Origin: an uncultured Clostridia bacterium
Lineage (GTDB): Bacteria; Bacillota; Clostridia; Tissierellales; Peptoniphilaceae
Assembly (NCBI GenBank): GCA_947254025.1
Contig: CAMYBS010000002.1
Coordinates: 1-64,000 of the forward strand
Reading direction: 5' to 3'
DNA: 64,000 nt
Position numbers and translations under genes: made by a program. The notes under the pieces are model-generated. The model had not been told where the DNA came from. It saw only the letters and a program-made list of their open reading frames with translations, and did no database searches. Within the stretch, counting starts at the first letter, position 1. Each line of letters begins with the position of its first letter. Positions 55,903 to 64,000 of this stretch are shown here, in pieces.

Positions 55903-57414
55903 ATGCAGATAAAAAATTTAACTATTAGACTTAAGAAAGATGGTAGAAGCATAATTGACAATTTAACGTTTTCTATAAACAATGGCGACAGGCTTGCACT
56001 TATAGGCGAAGAAGGTAATGGTAAATCTACTCTAATTAAAGCGCTTACAAATATAAACGATGTCCTTACTTATGCGGATATAAGTGGCGAGATTAGCCGT
56101 GATGAATCTATAGCAATAGTGCCTCAAATAGCTACAGCTGATGTGCTTTGTAAAAGTTCGAGTGATCTTATTTATGCTAATGATGAACTTACTGTTGACA
56201 TAGGCGAATTTTATAAATTAATCAACGCTTTTAACGTCGATGTGAACGACTTGGAAAGGAAGCTTGAAACATATTCAGGCGGAGAGAGAATGAAAATTTT
56301 AATTTCACTCGCTATAGCAAAGTGTCCTTCTCTACTAATACTTGATGAGCCGACTAATGATATAGATTTTGAGTCTATGGAAGTTCTTGAGAGAGTGCTT
56401 AAAGACTTTAACGGAAAAATCATCTTTGCAAGTCACGATACATACTTCATTGAAAAAATAGCAAATAAAATAATACATTTTGAACTGCTTCAAAATAAAA
56501 CAAAATCACGTATAAATATTAGTGGTAATGACTACGATACTTATATTAAACTTAGAGAAGAACAAATTTCTACTCAAATGCAAAGAGCTAAAAACGACAA
56601 GGCGCGCATGGATGAAAAGGAAGCAAGGTGGAGGCATGTTCATGATAGCGTAGAGCATGATCTTAGAAAAGAAAAGAACGACAGACTAGGTAGATATCTT
56701 AAAAAGACTATGCACGAAGTGAAGGCTCACGAAAAACTTATCGAGTGGGAAAAAGAAAAAATGACTAAAAAACCAGAATATGAAGAACAAATCTTTGTTA
56801 ATTATAATAAAGAAAAACTTATTGAAAACGGCAAATGTGTTTTAAACTTGCATCTTAAAGTATTAAAAGCTAGTGATAAAATACTTGCTAAAGATATAAA
56901 TCTTGAATCATATGGCAATAATAAAATTGCTATCGTTGGAAAGAATGGTGCTGGCAAAACAACTCTATTAAACATTATTAAAGATAATATAAGTAAAGAC
57001 CTAAGTGTCTCGTATATGCCACAAAACTACGAGGAAGAACTAACTGTTCATAAAAACGCTATTGAATATTTAAGAAATGAGTATACTAAAGATGAAGAAA
57101 CTAGGATAAGAACTTATCTTGCTTCTCTAAAGTTTACTAAAGATGAGGTGACTAAAAACATTTCTGAACTTAGTGGCGGACAGAAAGCAAAGCTATTTTT
57201 TGCTAGGATGCAGCTTATGGAGCCTGATATTTTAGTTCTTGATGAGCCAACAAGAAACATATCGCCTCTCTCCTTACCTAGTATAAGTAATGAGATGAAA
57301 ACCTTTGGCGGAGCCATCTTCTTTGTTTCGCATGATAGATACTTTATAAATCATGTTGCAGATGAAATATATGAGCTTGATGAAAGCGGCTTAATTAAAA
57401 GATCTAAAATTTAA
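55903..57414 (+). CDS. ABC-F family ATPase
   Basis: A 503-residue soluble protein with two ABC domains and no membrane part, as in ABC-F ribosome-acting factors. Domain 1 has GEEGNGKSTLIK, signature YSGGERMKI and LLILDEPTNDID. A charged linker (about 225-305), rich in Lys/Glu and probably helical, holds the ribosome-contact arm. Domain 2 has GKNGAGKTTLLN, LSGGQKAKLFF and LVLDEPTRNISPLS. The start ATG at 55903 has a TAGGAGG site. Members act in translation or protect ribosomes from antibiotics, and sequence alone does not decide which. Confidence 0.9.
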   Translation: MQIKNLTIRLKKDGRSIIDNLTFSINNGDRLALIGEEGNGKSTLIKALTNINDVLTYADISGEISRDESIAIVPQIATADVLCKSSSDLIYANDELTVDIGEFYKLINAFNVDVNDLERKLETYSGGERMKILISLAIAKCPSLLILDEPTNDIDFESMEVLERVLKDFNGKIIFASHDTYFIEKIANKIIHFELLQNKTKSRINISGNDYDTYIKLREEQISTQMQRAKNDKARMDEKEARWRHVHDSVEHDLRKEKNDRLGRYLKKTMHEVKAHEKLIEWEKEKMTKKPEYEEQIFVNYNKEKLIENGKCVLNLHLKVLKASDKILAKDINLESYGNNKIAIVGKNGAGKTTLLNIIKDNISKDLSVSYMPQNYEEELTVHKNAIEYLRNEYTKDEETRIRTYLASLKFTKDEVTKNISELSGGQKAKLFFARMQLMEPDILVLDEPTRNISPLSLPSISNEMKTFGGAIFFVSHDRYFINHVADEIYELDESGLIKRSKI

Positions 57415-57421
57415 TACTCAC

Positions 57422-57451
57422 AAAAAAAGACCTTGCAAACGCAAGGTCTTT
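57422..57451. terminator. Bidirectional terminator between the ABC-F gene and rpsI
   Basis: AAAGACCTTGC and GCAAGGTCTTT (57426-57436 / 57441-57451) form an 11-base stem with a four-base loop. On the minus strand a run of T follows, so it mainly serves rpsI. Confidence 0.86.
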
Positions 57452-57470
57452 CGTGTATATAGTAATAAAA

Positions 57471-57860
57471 CTATCTCTTTGAGAATTGTGAACTCTTTCT
57501 AGCTTTCTTGAATCCGTATTTCTTTCTTTCTTTCATACGTGGATCTCTAGTTAAGAAACCTGCTTTCTTTAAGATTGATCTGTATTCAGGATCAACTTCA
57601 AGTAAAGCTCTTGATAAGCCATGTCTTATAGCTCCTGCTTGGCCTGTAAATCCGCCACCGTTTACTAAAACGTAAACATCGAATTTACCAAGTGTGTCAG
57701 TTAAATTAAGAGGTTCACGAACAATGTTTTTTAATAACTCTTCTTTTAAATATTGATCAATATCTCTGTGGTTGATAGTAAATTTACCATCGCCAGGCAC
57801 TAATCTTACTCTAGCTACTGAAGATTTTCTTCTGCCTGTTCCTTGAATAAGTTTTTCCAT
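57471..57860 (-). CDS. rpsI: 30S ribosomal protein S9
   Basis: 129 residues with the complete S9 fold: [15 protein letters not shown] at the start, [14 protein letters not shown], and the basic tail [17 protein letters not shown] that reaches the P-site tRNA. ATG follows AAGGAGG. Lies 16 bases after rplM, the universal rplM-rpsI pair. Confidence 0.98.
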   Translation of the reverse strand: MEKLIQGTGRRKSSVARVRLVPGDGKFTINHRDIDQYLKEELLKNIVREPLNLTDTLGKFDVYVLVNGGGFTGQAGAIRHGLSRALLEVDPEYRSILKKAGFLTRDPRMKERKKYGFKKARKSSQFSKR

Positions 57861-57876
57861 CTATTCGTCCTCCTTC

Positions 57877-58305
57877 CTAAAATTCATATACTTCTGGCTT
57901 TTGAGCTTCGTGGTTGTGTTCTGCGCCAGCATATACTTTTAACTTTCTAAACATTTGTCTTCCTAATCTGTTCTTTGGAAGCATACCTCTAACAGCTAAT
58001 CTAATAGCCATTTCAGGGTTGTTTTGCATCATATCTTGGTAACTGATTTCTCTAAGTCCTCCAGGATAACCTGTGTGATAGTAGTGTTTCTTTTGTAATA
58101 ATTTCTTTCCTGTTAATTTTACCTTATCAGCGTTGATGATGATGACGAAATCACCTGTATCAACATGTGGTGTGAAGGTTGCTTTGTGTTTTCCTCTTAA
58201 GATCTTAGCAACTTCGCTTGCTAGTCTACCTAGGACTTTGCCTTCAGCGTCTATAAGTAACCATTTTCTCTCAATATTTTGAGCATTGGCCATAAATGAA
58301 CTCAT
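57877..58305 (-). CDS. rplM: 50S ribosomal protein L13
   Basis: 142 residues with [50 protein letters not shown] and [21 protein letters not shown], the expected L13 blocks in order. ATG follows AAAGGAGG. First gene of the rplM-rpsI operon. Confidence 0.98.
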   Translation of the reverse strand: MSSFMANAQNIERKWLLIDAEGKVLGRLASEVAKILRGKHKATFTPHVDTGDFVIIINADKVKLTGKKLLQKKHYYHTGYPGGLREISYQDMMQNNPEMAIRLAVRGMLPKNRLGRQMFRKLKVYAGAEHNHEAQKPEVYEF

Positions 58306-58402
58306 TTTTTTCCTCCTTTAAAAAACATTGTTTTTAAAAAAGTTTCCGGGTCTTTTCTAAAACACTAACCAATATTTTAATACAAAATACTTTGCTTGTC
58401 AA
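58306..58402 (-). promoter_or_regulatory. rplM promoter and leader
   Basis: Minus-strand TTGACA (58397-58402) and TAAAAT (58374-58379), 17-base spacer. The roughly 60-base leader has two small hairpins (AAAAG/CTTTT and AAAACA/TGTTTT) before the ribosome site. It may be a form of the Firmicutes L13 leader; I cannot confirm the family. Confidence 0.65.
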
Positions 58403-58420
58403 GCATTTTCATTGATTTTT

Positions 58421-60214
58421 TTATAAATTCTTGCTTAATTCTTCAATTTTATCTACTATTGATGATATATATGCAATAGTATTCTTTAATGAAGCTGTTG
58501 TAGTGATGTCTACACCTGATAATTTTGCCCAATCAATTGGGTTATATAGTCCGCCTTGTCTCAATGCCACTAACCAGTCTTTAACAGCTTCCTTATCTCC
58601 TTCTAATATCTTTCTTGATACATTAGTTGCAATTGATAAGCCTGCTGAGTATGTGTATGAGTATAGTCCTGAATAGTAGTGCGGCTGTCTCATCCACGTC
58701 ATCTCACAGCCATCTGTTAATTCAACTTCACCTTGCCAGAATTCTTCAAGAGTTTCTTTATATAGTCTGTTTAATGTATCTGCATCTAAGTTTTGTCCCT
58801 CGTCTACTAAGTTATATGCTTTTCTTTGGAAATATGCTTCCAAGAAGTGTGTAACAAAGTTGTGATAGTATGTCTTAGCAATGATTGAGAAGTAAATCCA
58901 TCTAAGCATCCTAGGATCTTCTGTCTTCTTCATTAGGTAGTTGGCAAGCATCATCTCATTCATTGTAGAAGGTGACTCGCAGTAGAACATAGATGGGTCT
59001 GAGTCAAAGTATGATTGATACTTTTGCGATAACATAAAGTTACCTGCGTGACCTAGCTCATGTATCATAGTAAACACGCTATCCATCTTGCCTGTCCATA
59101 TCATAAGTATATATGAAGGGAAGCCAGCTGGTGTTGAGCAATATGCTCCTGTGTACTTACCTTTGTTCTCAACATAGTCGATGTTCTTACCTTCTAAAAC
59201 TTTTTTAATTTGTTCTAGATATTCATCACCTAATACATTAAGTGCATTGTAGATATATTCTTTTGCTCCATCAAGTGTTATCTCTGGATCAAATTCTGGG
59301 TCTATATTAGCCTTTAAGTCATAATAATTAATTTTTTCTAAGCCAAGGCCATCTTTTAATACTCTAGCAAATTTCCTCATAACTGGTGAAAGTTCTTTCA
59401 TAATTGTATCAAGATGGTTTTCATAGATGTCTCTAGGGACTTCTTGCTTAGCAAGTAGATAATCAGTTACACTTTCGTAGCCTCTTAGCTTAGACATGAT
59501 TTTGTCTTTTTGCATGTTCATGTTAAATGCCATGGCTGTGCTGTTGATAGTCTTTGATAAGTCATTGTAAAAATGCTTAAATGATTCTCTTCTTAAGTCC
59601 TTATCTTCATCATACTCATACTTTTCTTCAAATAAAGCATATGAGTTGCTATACTTCTTGCCGTTTACCTCGAAGGGTTCAAATGTTAAATCTTGGAATT
59701 TAATTGTATTGTATAATTGCTCTGGTGCCATTGTTAATGGTGTAAAAGCTTGTATAACTTTTTCTTCTGCATCGCTTAAGTATGTTTTCTTCTTTAAGAT
59801 AACACTGTGGAAATATACCTTTAAGCCATCTACCTTCTCTAGCTTTTCAAGCATCGGAATATCAAGCTTAGCTATCTCAAGCTCAACAAATAATGTGTTC
59901 TCATCAAGCTTATTGTACATATTTAATAGCTCGTTAAAGAAAGCTAGTTCAACAGAGTTAGTTAGGTCAACGTCCTTGTTTAGATATGCATAATCAACTA
60001 CTAGTGAAAATCTTTCAACGATTTTTTCGTACTCTTTGAATGCTTTAACTATAGTGTCAAAGTCACTAAGCTTTCCTTCGTACTCTTCTTTTAATTTTAA
60101 TGAAGCATTTAGTATATCATTAGCTTCTTTTCTTGCTTCTTCTTTAGATTTGAAGATAGCTGACGTATCCCAAGTAAGATTTTTATCTACTTCACTTCTA
60201 TTAAGTATTGTCAT
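58421..60214 (-). CDS. pepF: Oligoendopeptidase F
   Basis: Zinc metallopeptidase of family M3B that degrades short peptides in the cytoplasm. The 597 residues carry the intact HExxH site in FTMIHELGHAGNFM, the third ligand in CESPSTMNEMMLAN, and the C-terminal substrate-binding block RQPHYYSGLYSYTYSAG. It makes a direct contrast to the M3-like protein encoded at 47439-49133, which lacks these residues. ATG follows AGGTGACTT. Last gene after mscL; no clear hairpin follows. Confidence 0.96.
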   Translation of the reverse strand: MTILNRSEVDKNLTWDTSAIFKSKEEARKEANDILNASLKLKEEYEGKLSDFDTIVKAFKEYEKIVERFSLVVDYAYLNKDVDLTNSVELAFFNELLNMYNKLDENTLFVELEIAKLDIPMLEKLEKVDGLKVYFHSVILKKKTYLSDAEEKVIQAFTPLTMAPEQLYNTIKFQDLTFEPFEVNGKKYSNSYALFEEKYEYDEDKDLRRESFKHFYNDLSKTINSTAMAFNMNMQKDKIMSKLRGYESVTDYLLAKQEVPRDIYENHLDTIMKELSPVMRKFARVLKDGLGLEKINYYDLKANIDPEFDPEITLDGAKEYIYNALNVLGDEYLEQIKKVLEGKNIDYVENKGKYTGAYCSTPAGFPSYILMIWTGKMDSVFTMIHELGHAGNFMLSQKYQSYFDSDPSMFYCESPSTMNEMMLANYLMKKTEDPRMLRWIYFSIIAKTYYHNFVTHFLEAYFQRKAYNLVDEGQNLDADTLNRLYKETLEEFWQGEVELTDGCEMTWMRQPHYYSGLYSYTYSAGLSIATNVSRKILEGDKEAVKDWLVALRQGGLYNPIDWAKLSGVDITTTASLKNTIAYISSIVDKIEELSKNL

Positions 60215-60226
60215 AAGTCACCTCTA

Positions 60227-60670
60227 TTATTTTAATTCTGATGTACAGTTAGGGCATCTTGTTGCATTGATATCAATTGTTGATTTGCAATATGGACATT
60301 CCTTTGTTGTAGGTGCTGCTTCTGGCTCAGGCTTCTTAGTAAGCGCTCTAGCTTTGTTCACAGCCTTAACCATCATAAATATAACAAAGGCTATAATTAA
60401 GAAGTTTATTACTTGTGTAATAAATAAACCGTAATTCAGAGTAGCTGCTCCAGCTTCTTGCGCCTCAGCAAGTGTAGCGTATTGACCACCATCTAGTGTA
60501 ATGAAATAGTTACTCATGTCTGTACCACCAAGTATAAGTCCGATAAGTGGCATGATGATGTCATTAACAAGTGAGCTAACAATCTTTCCGAAAGCTCCAC
60601 CAATGATAACACCTACTGCTAGGTCCATAACATTACCCTTCGAAATAAATTCTTTGAATTCTTTTAACAT
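60227..60670 (-). CDS. mscL: Large-conductance mechanosensitive channel with C-terminal zinc ribbon
   Basis: Homopentameric channel that opens under membrane tension on osmotic downshock. The 147 residues begin [29 protein letters not shown], the MscL first helix, with a second helix around residues 83-103. After the second helix a Pro/Glu linker leads to a two-CxxC zinc ribbon (CPYCKS...CPNC) at the C-terminus, a cytoplasmic addition seen in some Gram-positive MscL proteins. ATG follows AGGAGGAG. Confidence 0.94.
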   Translation of the reverse strand: MLKEFKEFISKGNVMDLAVGVIIGGAFGKIVSSLVNDIIMPLIGLILGGTDMSNYFITLDGGQYATLAEAQEAGAATLNYGLFITQVINFLIIAFVIFMMVKAVNKARALTKKPEPEAAPTTKECPYCKSTIDINATRCPNCTSELK

Positions 60671-60696
60671 TTTCTTCTCCTCCTAATCAAAATTTT

Positions 60697-61140
60697 CTAC
60701 TTTATATCTACATCTAATTTAATGTGCTCTATATGATTTTTGTCAAGCAATTCTAAAGCATAATCATCAACTCTGTAGTCATTTGTGTAATAAATTTTGC
60801 TTATGCCTGCTTGGATCAACGCTTTTGTACAGTTAAGGCATGGAAAATGTGTTACATAGCACACGCAGCCGTCAACTTTGATGCCTTCTTTTGCGCAATA
60901 TAAAAGTGCATTCATCTCTGCATGTATAGTCGCTATACAGTGGCCATCTCTCATTGTGTGGCCTATCTCAGAGCAATGCGGATTACCCTTTATACTTCCA
61001 TTGTAGCCACTAGAGACAATTCTGTTGTCCTTATTTACTAATAAGCAACCAACATATGCTCTATCACATGTCGACCTCTTTGCTATCATATGAGCGATAG
61101 ACATGAAATACTCTTGCCACGAAGATCTTGTGTCCGCCAT
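60697..61140 (-). CDS. comEB: Deoxycytidylate deaminase family protein
   Basis: Zinc deaminase that converts dCMP to dUMP for dTMP synthesis. The 147 residues have the catalytic HAEMNALL (zinc His and Glu) and PCLNC (two Cys), with RSTCDRAYVGCLLV and the GYNGSIKGNPHC substrate block. The name ComEB comes from its Bacillus homologue in the competence locus; no other competence genes are here. ATG overlaps the pyk stop (TAATG). Confidence 0.94.
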   Translation of the reverse strand: MADTRSSWQEYFMSIAHMIAKRSTCDRAYVGCLLVNKDNRIVSSGYNGSIKGNPHCSEIGHTMRDGHCIATIHAEMNALLYCAKEGIKVDGCVCYVTHFPCLNCTKALIQAGISKIYYTNDYRVDDYALELLDKNHIEHIKLDVDIK

Positions 61141-62918
61141 TAAATCACTTCCCCTTCATTAAATATTTTACCTTCATATATCTCTCCAGTTGATGCGTCA
61201 ACACTTATCATCTCGCCACTCTCAATGTTTTCCATAGCTTCTTTTGCTCCAACAACAGTTGCTAGATGGTAGTTTATTCCGACTATAGCACCTTGACTAG
61301 TAAGTCCTCCTTCAACTGTTATTATGCCTTTGGACCTTTGAATGAATGGTAGCATCTCCTTATATACGCCTATAGTTACAACTATATCGCCATCTTTAAA
61401 TTTTTCTTCAAGCTCTTGTGCGTTCTTTGCAACACATGCTCTTGCACTAATTTTATTCTTGCCTATGCCCATACCTTTGCATAGTAGTTTACCAACTGTC
61501 TTTACCATCATAATGTTTGTCGATCCAGTTTTTCCTAGTGGCATACCTGCAGTTAAGATTACTAGATCTCCCTCCTTTACAAATTTTACATTCTTTAAAA
61601 TATTTACTGAATCATGAAAGAGTTCATCAATATTTGTAGCTAACTTTGCTCTTATAGGATAAACTCCCCACTCAATTGATAATTGCCTTCTAACTTTTTC
61701 ATTTGTAGTAGCTGCGATGATTGGCGATTTTGGTTTGAACTTTGATATATTTCTTGCAGTAAGCCCTGATGATGTTGCGGCTATAATAACTTTTGCATTT
61801 AAATCAAGTGCTGCTTCTCTAGTAGCTTTCGCGATTGAATTAGTTATATTTATCTCATGCTCATCATTAGTGCTATTAATTAAGATTTTATAATCCAAGC
61901 TGTCCTCAATTTTAAGTGCAATCTTTCTCATCATCTCAGTAGCCTTAACAGGATATGCTCCTGCAGCGGTTTCTCCAGATAACATTATCGCGCTTGATCC
62001 ATCTAGTATTGCGTTAGCAACATCAGTTACCTCTGCTCTTGTTGGTCTTGGGTTTCTTATCATAGAATCTAGCATTTGAGTGGCTGTTATTACAAACTTT
62101 CCCTTTAGATTGCATTTTCTTATTATTTCTTTTTGAACTAGTGGTATGTCCTCCTCATCAAGCTCAACGCCCATATCGCCTCTAGCAACCATGATGCCAT
62201 CAGATACTTCGATTATTTCGTCAATATTTTGAACGCCTTCTAGATTTTCTATCTTAGAAATTATTTTAATGTCTTCTCCGCCATTGCTCTCAAGAATTTT
62301 TCTTATCTCTAATACATCTTTTGCGCTTCTAATAAATGAAGCTGCAATAAAATCTACATCATTTTCTATGCCAAAGATAAGGTCTTCAACATCTTTTTCT
62401 GTAAGCGTTGGTAAATTTACTTTAACAGATGGTAGATTAACTCCTTTTCTATCGCTTAGCTCGCCCGAGTTAACAGCCCTCATATAAACATTGTTCTCAT
62501 CGACTGATTTTACAGTGAACTCAACAAGGCCGTCGTCAATAAGTACTCTGTCATTTACCTTTAAATCCTTGGCAATGTCTTTGTATGTGACAGAAACCTT
62601 TGTCTCGTCTCCTTCAATGTCCTCGCTCGTTAAAATAAAATCTTGTCCTTGCTCTATCCTAATCATGCCATCTTTAAATGTTTTTATCCTAATCTCAGGA
62701 CCCTTTGTATCAAGCATTATCGCTATAGGCTCATCAATATCCTCTCTAAGCTTCTTTATAGTATCTATCCTTGTCTTATGTTCCGTATGAGTGCCGTGTG
62801 AGAAGTTTAGTCTTGCAACATTCATTCCTTCACTTACTAAATCCTTCAAGACATCATATGAGTCTGAGCTTGGACCTATAGTGCAAACTATCTTGGTCTT
62901 TTTCATAGTCTTCTTCAT
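61140..62918 (-). CDS. pyk: Pyruvate kinase with extra C-terminal swivel domain
   Basis: Last step of glycolysis, PEP to pyruvate with ATP. The 592 residues include the TIM barrel (TIGPSSDSYDVLKDLVSEGMNVARLNFSHG split by family spacing; KGPEIRIKTF; MVARGDMGVEL; TATQMLDSMIRNPRPTRAE) and the allosteric domain. The last 100 residues are a PEP-utilising phosphohistidine-like domain (GGLTSQGAIVGI), as in Bacillus Pyk. Two ATGs lie four codons apart with only a weak site; the first is used here. Just downstream of pfkA. Confidence 0.96.
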   Translation of the reverse strand: MKKTMKKTKIVCTIGPSSDSYDVLKDLVSEGMNVARLNFSHGTHTEHKTRIDTIKKLREDIDEPIAIMLDTKGPEIRIKTFKDGMIRIEQGQDFILTSEDIEGDETKVSVTYKDIAKDLKVNDRVLIDDGLVEFTVKSVDENNVYMRAVNSGELSDRKGVNLPSVKVNLPTLTEKDVEDLIFGIENDVDFIAASFIRSAKDVLEIRKILESNGGEDIKIISKIENLEGVQNIDEIIEVSDGIMVARGDMGVELDEEDIPLVQKEIIRKCNLKGKFVITATQMLDSMIRNPRPTRAEVTDVANAILDGSSAIMLSGETAAGAYPVKATEMMRKIALKIEDSLDYKILINSTNDEHEINITNSIAKATREAALDLNAKVIIAATSSGLTARNISKFKPKSPIIAATTNEKVRRQLSIEWGVYPIRAKLATNIDELFHDSVNILKNVKFVKEGDLVILTAGMPLGKTGSTNIMMVKTVGKLLCKGMGIGKNKISARACVAKNAQELEEKFKDGDIVVTIGVYKEMLPFIQRSKGIITVEGGLTSQGAIVGINYHLATVVGAKEAMENIESGEMISVDASTGEIYEGKIFNEGEVI

Positions 62919-62928
62919 AAGTCTGCCT

Positions 62929-63888
62929 CTAAATCGATAGTATGTCTACCATCTTAAGCAATTCTTTATTTAGCTCTTTCTTAGCATTAAGTGCTTCGTT
63001 TATATCTACTTCGATAAACTTGCCGTCCTTATATCCTAAGACAAGGCCAGTCTTACCTTCTATTAGTAAGTTTACCGACCTGTAACCAAATTCACTTGCA
63101 AGTATTCTGTCTTGTACTGTAGGCACACCGCCTCTTTGAACATAACCTAAGACCGTAACACGAGTTTCAATATCGCTCTTTTCTTCTATAATCTTTGCTA
63201 AGTCGTATGCATCAAGCGCGCCTTCAGCAGTGACTATGATGTGGTGCTTCTTACCTCTTTTTCTACCATTTTTTATTTTTTGAATTATGGCATCAGTATC
63301 TATTTCAAGCTCTGGCACAACTATGGCTTCTGCACCACCAGCTATGCCTGAGTATAGAGCAATGTCTCCACAGTTTCTACCCATAACTTGTAGTACTATA
63401 GCTCTGCCGTGAGACTCTGATGTATCTCTTAGCTTACTTATAGCGGATACTGCTGTCTCAACTGCAGTTAAAAATCCTATAGTGTAGTCAGTATAAGCAA
63501 GGTCGTTGTCTATTGTGCATGGAACGCATGATACTTTTATGCCACGCTTTACTAGCTCTCTTGCTCCTCTAAATGTACCATCTCCACCAAGAGCGACTAT
63601 AGCATCTATCTTGAATTTCTTAATTACTTTAAGAGCTTGATTAATACCTTCTTCAGTCATAAACTCTTCGCTTCTTGCAGTTCTAAGTATAGTTCCGCCC
63701 CTATGAATTATATCTGCAACGCTCGATAGTGTCATCGTTTCAATGTCACCCTTTATTAGACCGTTGTAACCTTCCTTTACAGCTAAAACTTTTACATCGT
63801 TATATATCGCTGTTCTTACAACCGATCTAATAACAGCATTCATTCCAGGTGCGTCACCGCCACTTGTTAATATAGCAATAGTCTTCAT
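62929..63888 (-). CDS. pfkA: 6-phosphofructokinase
   Basis: ATP-dependent committed step of glycolysis. The 319 residues show [33 protein letters not shown] and the catalytic [15 protein letters not shown], with effector-site residues typical of the bacterial allosteric enzyme. ATG follows GGAGGAAG. The pfkA-pyk pair is usual in Firmicutes, often behind dnaE. Confidence 0.97.
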   Translation of the reverse strand: MKTIAILTSGGDAPGMNAVIRSVVRTAIYNDVKVLAVKEGYNGLIKGDIETMTLSSVADIIHRGGTILRTARSEEFMTEEGINQALKVIKKFKIDAIVALGGDGTFRGARELVKRGIKVSCVPCTIDNDLAYTDYTIGFLTAVETAVSAISKLRDTSESHGRAIVLQVMGRNCGDIALYSGIAGGAEAIVVPELEIDTDAIIQKIKNGRKRGKKHHIIVTAEGALDAYDLAKIIEEKSDIETRVTVLGYVQRGGVPTVQDRILASEFGYRSVNLLIEGKTGLVLGYKDGKFIEVDINEALNAKKELNKELLKMVDILSI

Positions 63889-63896
63889 TCTTCCTC

Positions 63897-64000
63897 CTAT
63901 TTGATAACTATATCATCTTCGTTTAAATGCATTTTTAAATCCTCATATAGCTTCTCATTGTCTATGTCAATAGCTGTGCTATCGTTGGATTCAATAGTAG
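63897..64000 (-). CDS. 3' end of an upstream gene, possibly dnaE
   Basis: A reading frame enters from the right edge and ends at TAG (63897-63899), 8 bases before the pfkA start. The last 33 codons end [21 protein letters not shown]. This tail shape and the position before pfkA-pyk fit the C-terminus of DNA polymerase III alpha (DnaE) in clostridia, but the fragment is too short to prove it. Confidence 0.55.
   Translation of the reverse strand, partial: TIESNDSTAIDIDNEKLYEDLKMHLNEDDIVIK

Noticed and set aside
55707..55982. 91-residue minus-strand open frame between gcvT and the ABC-F gene
   Set aside because: It overlaps the ABC-F start and both promoters, has no ribosome site or recognisable motif, and its composition looks like translated AT-rich intergenic sequence.
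1..64000. CRISPR arrays, tRNA or rRNA genes, prophage
   Set aside because: No regularly spaced repeats, no tRNA-like T-loop GGTTCGAATCC with acceptor stem, no rRNA-like stretch and no phage gene cluster were found by eye. A tRNA scan could overturn this.

Overview
This 64 kb window looks like chromosome from a low-GC, strictly anaerobic, amino-acid-fermenting Firmicute. A Clostridia/Tissierellia member (Peptoniphilaceae-like) is my best guess. That guess rests on the AT-rich sequence, strong AGGAGG ribosome sites, clostridial gene neighbourhoods (dnaE?-pfkA-pyk, acpS-alr-mazF, pth-mfd, glmU-prs) and above all a selenium-dependent glycine reductase operon. No rRNA, tRNA, CRISPR array, prophage or complete mobile element was found. 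The only sign of mobility is a possible IS3/IS150-type terminal repeat at the left edge. Nearly all genes lie on the minus strand, so operons read from high to low coordinates. The three plus-strand genes are a lipoprotein, a degenerate M3-peptidase homologue and an ABC-F ATPase.

Layout from left to right. (1) 88-11727, minus: a pyrimidine operon (pyrB-pyrI-pyrF-pyrK-pyrD) runs on into an acpS-nnrD fusion, alr, a lone mazF, a glycosyltransferase/CsaB fusion, a TagA-type glycosyltransferase and tkt. (2) 11755-12483: a small membrane protein of unknown function with its own promoter. (3) 12551-20232, minus: the glycine reductase operon trxB-trxA-grdE-grdA-grdB-grdC-grdD. It is preceded by a consensus promoter, a tandem glycine riboswitch and an intrinsic terminator. 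grdA and grdB each contain an in-frame TGA that should be read as selenocysteine. (4) 20297-28824, minus: a nine-gene operon rodA-queG-kbl-DUF503-nth-vanW-HAD phosphatase-trmL-Na/Pi transporter. (5) 28945-42453, minus: cvfB-unknown-ABC ATPase-ABC permease-MATE-glmU-prs-pth-mfd-prsA-rplY, with an internal promoter before prsA. (6) 42500-45565, minus: an M18 aminopeptidase, a flippase-like membrane protein and a TIM-barrel protein. (7) 45647-49161: a plus-strand lipoprotein, monocistronic rpsD (minus) and the plus-strand M3-like protein. (8) 49169-55784, minus: the glycine cleavage operon gcvT-gcvH-gcvPA-gcvPB, then yitT and a MalY/PatB-type lyase. (9) 55845-57451, plus: the ABC-F ATPase. (10) 57426-64000, minus: rplM-rpsI, and pfkA-pyk-comEB-mscL-pepF behind the 3' end of another gene.

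The biological theme is glycine. The grd/trx operon reduces glycine to acetyl phosphate, giving ATP. The gcv operon oxidises glycine, and kbl joins glycine to acetyl-CoA chemistry. Together grd and gcv could support a Stickland-like fermentation in which some glycine is oxidised to supply electrons for reducing the rest. Only the reductase operon shows a recognisable glycine riboswitch. The most unusual items are the M3-family protein that has lost its HExxH zinc site, the GT4-CsaB and AcpS-NnrD fusions, and a MazF toxin with no visible antitoxin gene. No wholly new multi-gene system could be established from sequence alone.
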